Position numbers and translations under genes: made by a program. The notes under the pieces were generated by a model. The model did no database searches, was not told the origin of the DNA, and worked only from the letters and a program-made list of their open reading frames with translations. From the NCBI GenBank assembly GCA_001604385.1, contig LVBK01000011.1, positions 1 through 64,000 on the forward strand: DNA of 64,000 nt, read 5' to 3'. Shown here in pieces: positions 54,759 to 64,000 of the stretch. Within the stretch, counting starts at the first letter, position 1. Each line of letters starts with the position of its first letter. The stretch is from Spirochaetales bacterium Spiro_09 (GTDB lineage Bacteria; Spirochaetota; Spirochaetia; Treponematales; Treponemataceae).

Positions 54759-55371
54759 GCTTCTTCTTCTCCGAGACAAGCAATAAGACCAGGTCGCTCA
54801 CCGCAGATTCCATCTCGGTTACCATGCGTCCAACCTCGGCGATGAAGTAATTATAGAAAATTATCGCCGGTATGGAAACGATCAAACCGGCGGCTGTTGT
54901 GACCAGGGCGGTCGCGATGGAACCGGCAAGCACCGAGGGATTTCCCATGGTACCCATGTCGCCAAGAACGCCAAATGCAGTGATGTTTCCGGTAACTGTA
55001 CCCAGAAGACCCAGCAGGGTGGCAATATTGGCGATAGTGCCCAAAGTGGACAAGTAGCGTTCCAGGCGGGGAATTTCCCGGTTGGACTGATTCATGACCG
55101 CCTCTTTAATGGCCGCCTCGCTATATTCACGGTATGCGATGCCGGTCTTCAGAAGACGGGCGACAGGGCCTTCAATGGTATCGCAAATTGCGGCGGCTTC
55201 GTCATAATGACCCTTGTCAATCGTTGACCGGATGCGGGGCAAGAGATCCTTCTCCCCTTTTCTGATCGTCCGGTAATAGGATAGACGCTCGAATATGATA
55301 ACAGTGGCAATGATGGCACACAAGGCAATGGGAATCATCACCGGGCCGCCGGATACCAGAATTGAAAACAT
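54748..55371 (-). CDS. exbB: ExbB/TolQ/MotA-family proton-channel subunit
   Basis: 207 residues, three membrane helices. Family core present: LSTLGTIANIATLLGLLGTVTGNI (core LLGLLGTVTGNI) and GSIATALVTTAAGLIVSIPA (core ALVTTAAGL). GGAGGTG SD. With ExbD forms the inner-membrane motor that powers the TonB-like protein. Confidence 0.92.
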   Translation of the reverse strand: MFSILVSGGPVMIPIALCAIIATVIIFERLSYYRTIRKGEKDLLPRIRSTIDKGHYDEAAAICDTIEGPVARLLKTGIAYREYSEAAIKEAVMNQSNREIPRLERYLSTLGTIANIATLLGLLGTVTGNITAFGVLGDMGTMGNPSVLAGSIATALVTTAAGLIVSIPAIIFYNYFIAEVGRMVTEMESAVSDLVLLLVSEKKKHEI

Positions 55372-55426
55372 GAATACACCTCCAGAACTTACATGAACAT
55401 GCGGTTATCTGCCGAAAGGCAGAAAG

Positions 55427-57037
55427 TTAAAAATCAAAACGGCCGCCAATCGAAATTGCGCCGGAATGTCGGGTGAACACATCGTTGACCATCCTCGGTT
55501 CATTGAACCACAGCGAGAGAATATCATCAATGCGAAGATTCAGGGAAAAATGGGCAAAGGGCCTGACCATAGCGAAGAGGTTCCAGTAGGGCACCTCTGC
55601 CTGTCCAGCTTCCCATTCAATATCAGTTCCCGATTCCCAGCGGCGCGCTGGCGAGCGGTCAAACACAAGAAAGCCTGCAGAAATAGTCTGGGCCGAGCTT
55701 CCGTCAACACGATCAAGCCAGGAAGAGTTCCAGCCAAAGGAAAGTTCCGTGTCAGTTCCGGTGCAGACAAGACCGAGCGAGGTTTCAAGGAGCGTTCGGT
55801 CAAGCCATACCGTATCTGTCCGGAACGACACAGGGTCTGTCTCCCCTGCATACACCGAGGTTCGATTGAAAGCCGTTTTCAAAAAGCGCGCATCGGCCGA
55901 AAGACGGTACGCATCGGCAGGTTGCATGGAAGCGGACAAAGAAGCATTCCAGTCCGCGGCTGTCCGGGAAAGGCCGGTACGGTCAATATACGGATCCTCG
56001 GCCACAAGAAGAGACGCAGAAAGGGGAACGGCTGACAGACCACCATCGAGCGTAAAGCTGAACATGCGCGGCGAGACGCCTTCGCGGGAGAGCGCAAGAT
56101 TGAACGGAACGAGGACGACGGAGCGGGAGTCTGCAACTACACTGGCTGTGGCGGTAAAGGACCAGTCACGGTGTATATAACGAGCCGAAAGGTCGCCCCT
56201 GCCGAAAAGAAATTCGCCCTCGCCGGCTTGGGTCTCGTAGCGGAAACGACCGGTCAGGTCCGCCTCAAAATCCGTATATGACCAGCGGAGTCCGACACCG
56301 GGCAACAGGCGGTATCCTGCGATGGTGTTTTCCTGACCGGCAGGACCGGCAGGTATATGGGAAACAATATCTCCGTCAAAGAAGCCAAGTAACGTAAATG
56401 GACCGGAACGAAGAGCCCTTTCAGCACGACTGGTCCAATAGACCTGCCGGTCGGTCAATGAATACAGAGTCGGGGATGTACCCTGCAATCCATCTGCGTT
56501 TTCCGTAAGACCCGCAGACAAAAACCATGAACCGCCCCGGGGAAATACAGTCACATCGATTGCAGTCGAGCGGTCAAAGAAACCGTTACCCGGACGTTCA
56601 CCGGAAAAGCCGTCTACCGAGTCATGGGAAAAAAGCACACTGAAACCGGGAAGCACGGACTCTTCCCTGCGTAAATACAGTGAGCCCGCCAATAAACCGG
56701 GATAGCCTGACCGGAAAGCCAAATAGCCGGAAAAAGGAGATACCGGATGAGCTTCTTCCGGAATTGAAGTGACAGGAGTCGCCTCTTCGGGCACAGGCTT
56801 GTTCTGCGCGACTGCGCTCACGACTTCTTCGGTTCCGCCTTCGTTTTCGGCAGGAGGCGGCAAATTTGCCGGAAGCGGAGGGCGCTGAGGGGGCAGCGCT
56901 ATTGACGGGACGGTGTTTTCTCCGGAACGGATACGCGATTCAACATCGGGTATTTCGACCGCCTGGGCGGACAGGGAAAACGCTGACATACACACTATGG
57001 ATATACCAAGTACATACTTAACAATATCTGTTTTCAT
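55427..57037 (-). CDS. Putative outer-membrane beta-barrel protein
   Basis: 536 residues from an ATG at 57037 (AGGAAGGAA SD). Signal peptide ending near LSAQAVE. A Pro-rich N-terminal region (PPQRPPLPANLPPP and following, about 50-75) follows EIPDVES, which could be a TonB-contact region. The remaining 430 residues show alternating aromatic/polar strands and end GGRFDF, the C-terminal Phe typical of barrel proteins. Directly upstream of exbBD-tonB, so a probable client of that system. Not a recognised TonB-dependent receptor family. Confidence 0.7.
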   Translation of the reverse strand: MKTDIVKYVLGISIVCMSAFSLSAQAVEIPDVESRIRSGENTVPSIALPPQRPPLPANLPPPAENEGGTEEVVSAVAQNKPVPEEATPVTSIPEEAHPVSPFSGYLAFRSGYPGLLAGSLYLRREESVLPGFSVLFSHDSVDGFSGERPGNGFFDRSTAIDVTVFPRGGSWFLSAGLTENADGLQGTSPTLYSLTDRQVYWTSRAERALRSGPFTLLGFFDGDIVSHIPAGPAGQENTIAGYRLLPGVGLRWSYTDFEADLTGRFRYETQAGEGEFLFGRGDLSARYIHRDWSFTATASVVADSRSVVLVPFNLALSREGVSPRMFSFTLDGGLSAVPLSASLLVAEDPYIDRTGLSRTAADWNASLSASMQPADAYRLSADARFLKTAFNRTSVYAGETDPVSFRTDTVWLDRTLLETSLGLVCTGTDTELSFGWNSSWLDRVDGSSAQTISAGFLVFDRSPARRWESGTDIEWEAGQAEVPYWNLFAMVRPFAHFSLNLRIDDILSLWFNEPRMVNDVFTRHSGAISIGGRFDF

Positions 57038-57077
57038 GGTTCCTTCCTCGCGGAGAGCCGGCACGGGTCATACCCTC

Positions 57078-59012
57078 TCACTGCACACCTGAGAGAAAAA
57101 TTGCCGCCCGTTTTGCCCATACGGAATCCTTCCAGGTAGCGCGTATGGTTTCGGCGGTTTGCCGCGCGTCACCCCGTTTACCCGCCAACAAAAAACTGTC
57201 CGCAGCACCGTACAGGGCTTCTGCGGATCGCTCTCCGTCCAGACCGGCAAAATATCTGCCCGCTGACAGAAAATACCGGGCAGACTGCTCATAATCGCCG
57301 TCATCCCGGGCAACATTGGCCAGGAGGCTAAGCGCGGAAGCCCTTGTTATGCGGTCCTGGACCGGCAGGGCGTCTGGCACTTCCGGTGACCGCGCGACCA
57401 CTTCTTCGAGAATGCTTTTTGCCTCTGATCGGGTACTGAAGTCCGCCAGGAGTGATCGGGCAAGGCGCAAACCTGCCGTCCGGCCCTCTGCAGTCGCAGC
57501 CTTTCCCGCCCGGTTCCAGGCAGAGCGCAAGGCAGCGCTGTCAGGATTCTGGCCATTCCGGATCAACTTCAATTCCGCTATGTGATCGTCGATATTTTCA
57601 TACGATGCTTCCCGAGGAAGCCGCGCCTTCCAGGCTTCGGCTATGCGGAGCGCGGCGGTCCACTCGGACTTGTCCCGATAGGCTGACAGAAGGCCGCTGT
57701 ACGCCCGCGATAGCGCAGAAGCAGCGGGGAAGCGCCGCACATACTCTTCCCACCAGAGAATTGCCATATCGCGGTCACCCTGACGGTACCAGGCATCGGC
57801 TCCCGACAGCAGTGCGGAATCGATAAAACGGCCAGAGGGCCACACCTGGCGATAGCGTACATATGCGGAGGTTGCACGGTTCCATTCACCGGCTACATGC
57901 CACTGCTCGGCAATGCGATACTGAGCTTCCTCTGCAAGCTGATCGCGGGGATACCGGTCGATTATGCGCCGCCAGCGGGATTCAGCTTCATCCAGCCTGT
58001 TTGTGCGGAACGAGATATCTGCAAGCATGAACAGGGCCCGCGGGGCGGCAGCGCCAGGTGTGGAGGAGCCTGTTCCGTCGGCAACCGCAAGTAACAGGTT
58101 CGAAGCCTCGTCAAAACGGTTCCGGTCAATGAGCAAAGAGGCCTTGAGCAGCCGGGATTCGTCCCGGTCTGCGGCAGTCGGTGCAAGGCGTATGGCACGG
58201 TCCGCATGTACGAAGGGATCGGATGACGATTGCACAGCAGCAAGGACGGAGGCTGTTGCAGCCTGCCAGGTACGTTCGTGGCCCGGCCACCCATCAATAT
58301 ACACAGAAAAAGCCCGTATTGCCTCGGTATACCGGTTCAGCCGGTATAGAGTCCACCCCCGGTACCAGGATGCCCAGGGTCGCAAGGATGTCCATGAGTC
58401 CGAAGGGACGGTAGCTGACAGTTCAAGAAAGCGGGCGAACATCGATTCGGCGAACACCCAGTTGCCTTCGCGGACTGCGCTCAAACCGGCGAGGTAGCGT
58501 GAATTGATAAAGCCCTCAGGATCGGAATGGCGATAGAGGGGGAAGGCCGCATCGAGAGCGGTAATGACGCCTTCAGCGCCGGTAGAAGCGATGCGGAGAT
58601 AGCCTGTGTAGGCAAAGGGTTCACTCGCGCGTTTTGAGTCTATCCGGGTTTTATACAGGATGAGGGCGCGATCAGGGAGACCCTCTTCTTCGAGAGCACG
58701 ACCGTACCAATACATATAGTGATCCCGAATTTCTTCAGGAAGACTATCCGTATCCTGCAATTCGCTCCAGGAACGGGATTTTTTCCAGTTACCGGACAAA
58801 CCCTCGGTGCGTGCAAGTTCGAGCAAAAACCACGGCCGAAGAGAGCCGCTCGCCGGAAGGGCTTCTTCAAGAAGTCTGATTGTCTCGGATGGACGGCTGG
58901 CCGAACGGGCTCGCAAAAAAATGTCTCGCGGGACTTCCTGCGATACGAGGGGGGAAAGAGCCGCACAGCATACTATGCACACTATGATAAACCGGTGTCT
59001 GTTTGTACTCAT
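57078..59012 (-). CDS. Secreted tetratricopeptide-repeat protein
   Basis: 644 residues, signal peptide ending LVSQEVP (about residue 25). Many 34-residue helical repeats (WASWYRGWTLYRLNRYTEAI, AQYRIAEQWHVAGEWNRA, SLLANVARDDGDYEQSARYFL) place it as periplasmic TPR, possibly outer-membrane associated. Its ATG has AAGGAA upstream, and it lies 40 nt from the barrel gene, likely in one operon. TPR proteins accompany ExbBD-TonB and Tol-Pal systems in other bacteria; a BamD/YbgF-like role is an alternative. Confidence 0.85.
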   Translation of the reverse strand: MSTNRHRFIIVCIVCCAALSPLVSQEVPRDIFLRARSASRPSETIRLLEEALPASGSLRPWFLLELARTEGLSGNWKKSRSWSELQDTDSLPEEIRDHYMYWYGRALEEEGLPDRALILYKTRIDSKRASEPFAYTGYLRIASTGAEGVITALDAAFPLYRHSDPEGFINSRYLAGLSAVREGNWVFAESMFARFLELSATVPSDSWTSLRPWASWYRGWTLYRLNRYTEAIRAFSVYIDGWPGHERTWQAATASVLAAVQSSSDPFVHADRAIRLAPTAADRDESRLLKASLLIDRNRFDEASNLLLAVADGTGSSTPGAAAPRALFMLADISFRTNRLDEAESRWRRIIDRYPRDQLAEEAQYRIAEQWHVAGEWNRATSAYVRYRQVWPSGRFIDSALLSGADAWYRQGDRDMAILWWEEYVRRFPAASALSRAYSGLLSAYRDKSEWTAALRIAEAWKARLPREASYENIDDHIAELKLIRNGQNPDSAALRSAWNRAGKAATAEGRTAGLRLARSLLADFSTRSEAKSILEEVVARSPEVPDALPVQDRITRASALSLLANVARDDGDYEQSARYFLSAGRYFAGLDGERSAEALYGAADSFLLAGKRGDARQTAETIRATWKDSVWAKRAAIFLSGVQ

Positions 59013-59080
59013 TCTGTAATTCCTTGCCGGTAAAACGAACCGGTACCATACAATGTAACACTTTTTTTTATCACATTGCG

Positions 59081-60436
59081 TCAGGGTTCGAAGAGACCGT
59101 CACCGGGCAGACGGAGCCGTACAAGATGAATCCATGCATCGGCATTGGATGATACGAAGGTGTCCATGGCGGTTTCACGGGCGCTTTCGAAGACAGCAAG
59201 ATGAAAACGTCCTGTGTCATCGAACCAGGGAAAGAAGGCAGCTATATGATGATATTCCCTGAGCCGGGGTTCACCCCGTTCCCGGCTGATCGCTCCCAGA
59301 TACAGGTGGCCGCCCTCATGAACGGCAAGCCAGTATAAAAGAGGGAGAAGTTCGGTCGCGGTGTATCCGACATCCTTTTGATAGCCTCTTACACCGGCAA
59401 GCGGACTGACAGTGACATCTGTTCCCGATTCGGAGGGAAGTATGGTCAGCTTTCGTCGCTGGCTGACAACTGCCGAGGAAAGATTGCGGGTCCAGTCCAG
59501 CGCGAAAAAAATGTCACGCCGCTCGATCCAGTGTTCGGTAAACCCGGTTTCAGGCGAACTGGTGCGGGTATTCAGCGCATTGATAAAAAGACGGCTTCCG
59601 GCTGCGGGCCAGATTATGCCATCAACGAGCCATTTGGCAAAACCGGCACAATTGACACCGCCAGCAAGTTCTGCGCGATTGATGGCCTCCATACAGGCTT
59701 GTTCCGCGTTACAGGCAGCACGGAGTTCCTCGAGCGTTTGCGGACTACCGTCGGATATGTGTACAGGATTCCCCTTGTCGTCAAAGGCCCCATCCTCAAG
59801 ATACACCAGGGTGGCGAGCAAGGACCGAACCCGATCGGCAGCAGAACTGACCGGCATCGAAAGATCGGTATCGGGATAAAAGACACGCCAGGGAACGGCC
59901 GTCCTGCTGACCGTGATGAGCGCTTCAAGGGAAGCGGTCAGACAGTGTGAAAAGGACAACGCGATCGGTATGGATGCGGCAAAACGGGAATTCCAGGCTA
60001 CGATATCCAGCCGGCTTCTGCTGCCCGAGCCGTCACGGTTTTCCGGTCTGATACGGACATAGACGGCGGGATTATCCAGGGGATACAGGGTAATGGACAG
60101 GTAGGCGCCGTCCTCGAGCGAACGTGAGAGTATCCAGTGTCCCTGCACGCCGGCGGATCCGAGCGGTTCAATGCGTATGTCCACCAGCTGATCAAGTCTG
60201 CGCGCATCGATTCGGGCGCGATTACCCGAGCCGTCGATGACTTCAACCGGCTCGCGAAGCACAATCGACACCGGATCGCCGGTCAGCCAGTCGTCAGAAA
60301 TGCGGGAGCGGATACCGGCGGTTTCTATATACCCGTCGGGAACCCGCGCGGCAGCGGGCTCCACCCGGGCAAAGCCGGATGGAACAATCGCGAAAAGGAG
60401 AACCAGGATCACAAAATTGCGGGGTGAATACTTCAT
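59081..60436 (-). CDS. Secreted protein with a possible Cys-His (NlpC/P60-like) active site
   Basis: 451 residues from the ATG at 60436, which gives a good signal peptide (cleavage near SGFA). An in-frame ATG at 60463 with AAGAAGGG upstream is an alternative. Residues 260-270 (GGVNCAGFAKW) resemble the nucleophile segment of NlpC/P60 peptidases, and AVHEGGHLYLGAI (His373/His377) resembles the catalytic His segment; the same HEGGH also fits a zinc metalloprotease HEXXH. The function is uncertain. Upstream of the TPR gene. Confidence 0.55.
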   Translation of the reverse strand: MKYSPRNFVILVLLFAIVPSGFARVEPAAARVPDGYIETAGIRSRISDDWLTGDPVSIVLREPVEVIDGSGNRARIDARRLDQLVDIRIEPLGSAGVQGHWILSRSLEDGAYLSITLYPLDNPAVYVRIRPENRDGSGSRSRLDIVAWNSRFAASIPIALSFSHCLTASLEALITVSRTAVPWRVFYPDTDLSMPVSSAADRVRSLLATLVYLEDGAFDDKGNPVHISDGSPQTLEELRAACNAEQACMEAINRAELAGGVNCAGFAKWLVDGIIWPAAGSRLFINALNTRTSSPETGFTEHWIERRDIFFALDWTRNLSSAVVSQRRKLTILPSESGTDVTVSPLAGVRGYQKDVGYTATELLPLLYWLAVHEGGHLYLGAISRERGEPRLREYHHIAAFFPWFDDTGRFHLAVFESARETAMDTFVSSNADAWIHLVRLRLPGDGLFEP

Positions 60437-60510
60437 ACCGCTTCCGTTATCGGCATATTTCATGCCCTTCTTGACGTTGTATTGCCCCGACACTGCCCTG
60501 AAACCGCCCG

Positions 60511-63500
60511 TCAGCGGGATTTTCCCGTTTCCTTTGTCTCGTCGGGATGTGATCCCTTCGGCGCGTTTGCAAGCAACAATTTAAGACGGTTCAGCTGGTT
60601 TACCTCGCTCGCACCGGGATCAAAGTCAATCGCCGCGATATTGGAGCCGGGGAACCGCCGACGCAGTTCCTTTATCATGCCCTTGCCGGTAACATGGTTG
60701 GGCAAACAGGCAAAGGGCTGAACGCAGGCAATACTCGGCACACCGGTGTGAATCAGTTCGATCATTTCGGCGGTCAGGAACCAGCCCTCGCCCGTCATAT
60801 TGCCGAGCTGTACGATGTCGTCAACGCCGTCCTGCAGGCGGTAAATCGATTCGGGTGCGGTGAAGCGCCTGCTTTTCCCCAGGCTCTTTTTCATCTGGAC
60901 GCGGTAGCGCTCAAGAAACCACACCAGGAGGTGTGCAATGATTTCGGACGAGCTGGGGAAGGCAAGCTTCCGGTGTTTGTATACCCCGTTAATGAACGAA
61001 TAGAACAGGAAATCGGCAAGATCGGGTACCACACACTCGGCACCTTCCTGCTCGATAGTGCCAAAGATGTCGTTGTTGGCTGTCGGATGAAACTTGACCA
61101 GAATCTCGCCGACAACGCCCACCCGAGGTTTGTGAATCTGACGGAGGGGCAAGGCGTCAAAGGCCGTAACAATGTCGCGGATCAACCGGTTGTAGCCCGA
61201 CATTGAGAGTGACTTGATCTGGGCCACAGAGCGGGTATTAAACGTTTCATAGAGGGCGTTCGCCGAACCCGGTTCCAGTTCATAGGGGCGGGTGCGATAG
61301 AGCACACGCATCAAGAGATCTCCGAGCATAATCGCCATCATTGCGCGATGAAGGAGGGGGAAAGACGGCTTGAAGCCGGGATTCTTTTCTATGGACTGGG
61401 CGCTCAGCGAAATGACCGGAATATGTCCCCATCCGATGTCGGAAAGCGCACGGCGGATAAACCCGATATAATTGGTAGCACGGCAACCGCCACCGGTCTG
61501 TGTAATCAGCAGAGCGACCGCATCAAGGTCATATAAACCCGACTTCAGGGCCGAAATCATTTGCCCCGCAACAATGATTGCCGGATAACAGGCGTCATTA
61601 TTGACGTACTGCAGGCCGGTATCCACCGCCTTCGGATCTACATCGGGGAGAATGACCATATTATACCCCGAATATTCGAAGGCCGGTTGCAGGATGCGGA
61701 AGTGTATCGGGGACATTTGGGGCGCAAGAATGGTGTAACGCTTCTTCATGTCGCGGGTAAATACCACACGCCGATGGCTTGACGACCGAACCTTCTGTTC
61801 TGTTGCGTGCCGATCCCGTTCCTTGATTGCCGCGATAAGACTGCGCATACGAATACGCACGGCGCCAAGATTTGACCCCTCGTCAATTTTAACCAGGGTA
61901 TACATTCGCCCTTTTGCTTCAAGTATGTCCTGTACCTGATCGGAGGTTACCGCATCCAGTCCGCAGCCAAAGCTGGTCAGCTGTACCAGCTCGAGGTCCG
62001 GATTTCCGGTAACATACTGTGCCGCGCGATACAGACGGTTGTGATAGGTCCACTGATCCACGATGCGCAGGGGGCGTTCAACCGCGCCGAGATGTGCCAC
62101 CGAATCCTCCGTCAGGACCGCAAGGCCGAGACCGGTCAAAAGCTCGGGAATTCCGTGGTGAATCTCGGGATCAAGATGGTACGGGCGTCCGGCAAGCACA
62201 ATGCCCTTGAGGCCCCGTTCATGGATTTCGGCAATGGTTTCCTCACCCTTTCGGGCAGTTTCATCGCGGAACGCTTCCTGCTCAAGCCAGGCTGCATGGC
62301 AGGCGGCTGTAATATCCTGGGAAGAAATGCCGAATTCCGGTCCGAGCTCCTCGAACAGGCGTTCGGCAAGCCGCTTTTCATCATCGAGCGGCAGGAATGG
62401 ATTCATGTACAGGATTGAGTCATCCTGACGCAGGGCATCGATGTTGTTCTTGAGCACTTCCGGATAACTCGTGACAATCGGACAGTTGAAATGGTTCCCG
62501 ACACCCGGATCCTCGATTTGCTCGTAGGGGGCACAGGGGTAGAAGATAAAACGGATGCCCGCCTTCAGAAGGCTTTCGATATGACCGTGACTGATCTTTC
62601 CGGGGTAACATACGGATTCTGACGGGATCGATTCCAGTCCCTGCTCGTAAATATGACGGCTCGACCGGGGCGAAAGCCGGACACGGAAACCGAGACGGGT
62701 AAAAAACGTAAACCAGAAAGGATAGTTCTCGTACATGTTCAATACGCGCGGGATACCGACATCGCCACGGGTCGCCTGTTCGTGGGATAAGGGCTTGTAC
62801 GCAAAGAGCCGCTTGTATTTCCAGGCAAAAAGATTTGGCACCGGTTTCTTTTCAGGTTTCGGCAAGCCCTCCCCTTCGGGAACTGAACCCTCGGGAGCAT
62901 CTATCTCCAGGCCACGTTCACAGCGGTTACCGGTGACAAAACGGCGGGGAGGCGCAACCATCGTATCCACTGGTCCGTCGGTCGCGACACCGGCGGAAAA
63001 GGTGTTGATCGTCAAAAGACAGTTATTCGAGCATTTCCCGCACCGGCGTAATTCGAGGTCAACCGAGAAATTATCCAGCTGTTCGGGAGTTGCCAGTCCG
63101 GTGCGCGCATCGAGAGGGCCGCCCGCGTCGCGCCACTGGTCTCGCGCTATCAGGGCGGCACCATAGGCTCCCATCAGGCCCGCGACATCGGGACGGAACA
63201 CGTCTCGACCGGAAATTTTCTCGAAGGCACGGAGTACCGCGTCGTTATTGAAGGTTCCCCCCTGTACCACCACCTTTTCACCTATGGCGGAGGCATCACG
63301 AAGCTTGATAACCTTGAACAGGGCATTTTTGATGACCGAATAGGAAAGTCCGGCCGAAATGTCGCCGACCGAGGCTCCCTCCTTTTGAGCTTGCTTGACC
63401 CGGCTGTTCATAAACACGGTACATCGGCTTCCCAGATCTACCGGTTTGTCTGCAAGCAGGGCCTTGTTTGAAAAGGTATGTATGTCCATGCCGAGGGAAC

Positions 63501-64000
63501 GGGCAAAGTTGTCAAGAAAACTGCCGCAGCCTGACGAGCAGGCCTCGTTCAACAAAATAGAGGTGATCGCCCCGTTTTTCATGCGGAGGGCCTTCATGTC
63601 CTGACCGCCGATATCGAGGATAAAGTCAACGCCGGGAACAAAGAAATCGGCAGCCCGGTAGTGGGCTATGGTTTCAACCTCTCCGGTATCTACGCCAAGT
63701 GCAGCCTGAAAGAGCGCCTCACCGTAGCCGGTGGAACAGGAGCGCATTATGCGTACGCCCTCGGGAAGACGCTTGTACAGATCCTTCAACACCCGGACGG
63801 CAAGATCGACGGGATTGCCTCCGTTCACGTCATAAAAGCGCCAGAGAATACGGCCCAGTTCATCGACAAGAACAGCCTTGGTCGTGGTGGAACCCGCATC
63901 GAGTCCCAGAAATACCGGTCCTTTGGCGGTATCGAGGTCGGCTGAAGCCGCCATCTCCGAGGCATGGCGTATACGAAATTCTTCCAGCTCGCGTTCATTG
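60511..64000 (-). CDS. 2-hydroxyacyl-CoA dehydratase activase-like protein, 5' end beyond the window
   Basis: At least 1,162 residues. An ATG at 63952-63954 exists, but the frame is open to the window edge with protein-like sequence ([15 protein letters not shown]), so the gene probably continues and this ATPase domain is the second of two. The ASKHA domain reads [18 protein letters not shown], the iron-sulphur helix [11 protein letters not shown], and a GGQDMKAL phosphate loop. A CoA-enzyme-activase domain (DUF2229-like, [28 protein letters not shown]) and a dehydratase-subunit-like C-terminal part follow. The double-ASKHA proteins of this type are of unknown physiological role. Confidence 0.88.
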   Translation of the reverse strand, partial: NERELEEFRIRHASEMAASADLDTAKGPVFLGLDAGSTTTKAVLVDELGRILWRFYDVNGGNPVDLAVRVLKDLYKRLPEGVRIMRSCSTGYGEALFQAALGVDTGEVETIAHYRAADFFVPGVDFILDIGGQDMKALRMKNGAITSILLNEACSSGCGSFLDNFARSLGMDIHTFSNKALLADKPVDLGSRCTVFMNSRVKQAQKEGASVGDISAGLSYSVIKNALFKVIKLRDASAIGEKVVVQGGTFNNDAVLRAFEKISGRDVFRPDVAGLMGAYGAALIARDQWRDAGGPLDARTGLATPEQLDNFSVDLELRRCGKCSNNCLLTINTFSAGVATDGPVDTMVAPPRRFVTGNRCERGLEIDAPEGSVPEGEGLPKPEKKPVPNLFAWKYKRLFAYKPLSHEQATRGDVGIPRVLNMYENYPFWFTFFTRLGFRVRLSPRSSRHIYEQGLESIPSESVCYPGKISHGHIESLLKAGIRFIFYPCAPYEQIEDPGVGNHFNCPIVTSYPEVLKNNIDALRQDDSILYMNPFLPLDDEKRLAERLFEELGPEFGISSQDITAACHAAWLEQEAFRDETARKGEETIAEIHERGLKGIVLAGRPYHLDPEIHHGIPELLTGLGLAVLTEDSVAHLGAVERPLRIVDQWTYHNRLYRAAQYVTGNPDLELVQLTSFGCGLDAVTSDQVQDILEAKGRMYTLVKIDEGSNLGAVRIRMRSLIAAIKERDRHATEQKVRSSSHRRVVFTRDMKKRYTILAPQMSPIHFRILQPAFEYSGYNMVILPDVDPKAVDTGLQYVNNDACYPAIIVAGQMISALKSGLYDLDAVALLITQTGGGCRATNYIGFIRRALSDIGWGHIPVISLSAQSIEKNPGFKPSFPLLHRAMMAIMLGDLLMRVLYRTRPYELEPGSANALYETFNTRSVAQIKSLSMSGYNRLIRDIVTAFDALPLRQIHKPRVGVVGEILVKFHPTANNDIFGTIEQEGAECVVPDLADFLFYSFINGVYKHRKLAFPSSSEIIAHLLVWFLERYRVQMKKSLGKSRRFTAPESIYRLQDGVDDIVQLGNMTGEGWFLTAEMIELIHTGVPSIACVQPFACLPNHVTGKGMIKELRRRFPGSNIAAIDFDPGASEVNQLNRLKLLLANAPKGSHPDETKETGKSR

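Noticed and set aside
54759-54779. TTG start extending ExbD
   Set aside because: The ATG at 54758 gives the usual short cytoplasmic N-terminus; the extension adds only MSRRRRS inside exbB.
59048-59080. CRP/FNR-like site between the TPR gene and its upstream neighbour
   Set aside because: The CAATGT/ACATTG halves are separated by 16 nt including a T8 tract, not the spacing of CRP or FNR sites.

Overview
The window looks like chromosome from a free-living or host-associated spirochaete, probably related to the Treponema group. The evidence is a 1,352-residue spirochaete-type giant coiled-coil protein (48539-52597), a CarD-IspD-IspF block, many lipoproteins with relaxed lipoboxes, and moderately GC-rich (my estimate, low-to-mid 50s percent) protein-dense DNA. 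I cannot assign a species from sequence alone. I see no rRNA, tRNA, insertion sequence, phage or CRISPR array.

Layout, left to right. 121-6336 (minus) is an extracellular acylation cluster: one MBOAT membrane acyltransferase and three AlgJ/AlgX-type SGNH acetyltransferases, preceded by an HTH-receiver regulator (6376-6987) of inverted domain order. Next come recX, rpsI and rplM (minus), a small membrane protein, azlCD (branched-chain amino acid export), a membrane protein, a degenerate aldo/keto-reductase-like protein, potABCD (polyamine uptake) and a PAS-GGDEF-EAL protein. 17369-19683 (minus) holds an M15 peptidase and an NFACT protein, divergent from metF and a PAP2-like membrane protein. 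A DEAD-box helicase (minus) is divergent from glnA. Then come ybaK (minus), carA and carB. Glutamine synthetase, carbamoyl-phosphate synthase and, further on, asparagine synthetase make a loose nitrogen-assimilation neighbourhood.

30370-33692 (minus) has a multi-pass chemoreceptor translationally overlapped by a CoA-dependent-acyltransferase-like gene, then ppnP. asnB (34151) has a long leader with an upstream palindrome, a good promoter and a strong intrinsic terminator before the gene. A GH13 glucosidase converges with a GPH-type sugar transporter. lspA, an epimerase-like reductase, two lipoproteins, an outer-membrane-like protein, a spirochaete protein of unknown function, an oligopeptide-binding protein, carD, ispD and ispF follow.

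From 48539 to the right edge nearly all genes are on the minus strand. In transcription order they are: a 2-hydroxyacyl-CoA dehydratase activase-like protein (cut by the window edge), a secreted protein with a possible Cys-His peptidase site, a TPR protein, a putative outer-membrane barrel, ExbB, ExbD, a TonB-like protein, a HAD phosphatase and the giant coiled-coil protein. The middle of this run looks like one envelope energy-transduction locus.

The most general signal I found is in start regions. Many genes that head a transcription unit have a sigma-70-type -10 box (often extended TGn) ending only 5-11 nt before the start codon and no Shine-Dalgarno sequence, while internal operon genes mostly have a clear SD or an ATGA overlap. 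That predicts widespread leaderless mRNAs in this organism. The asnB leader combines this pattern with a terminator and is the best single candidate for an undescribed regulatory device.
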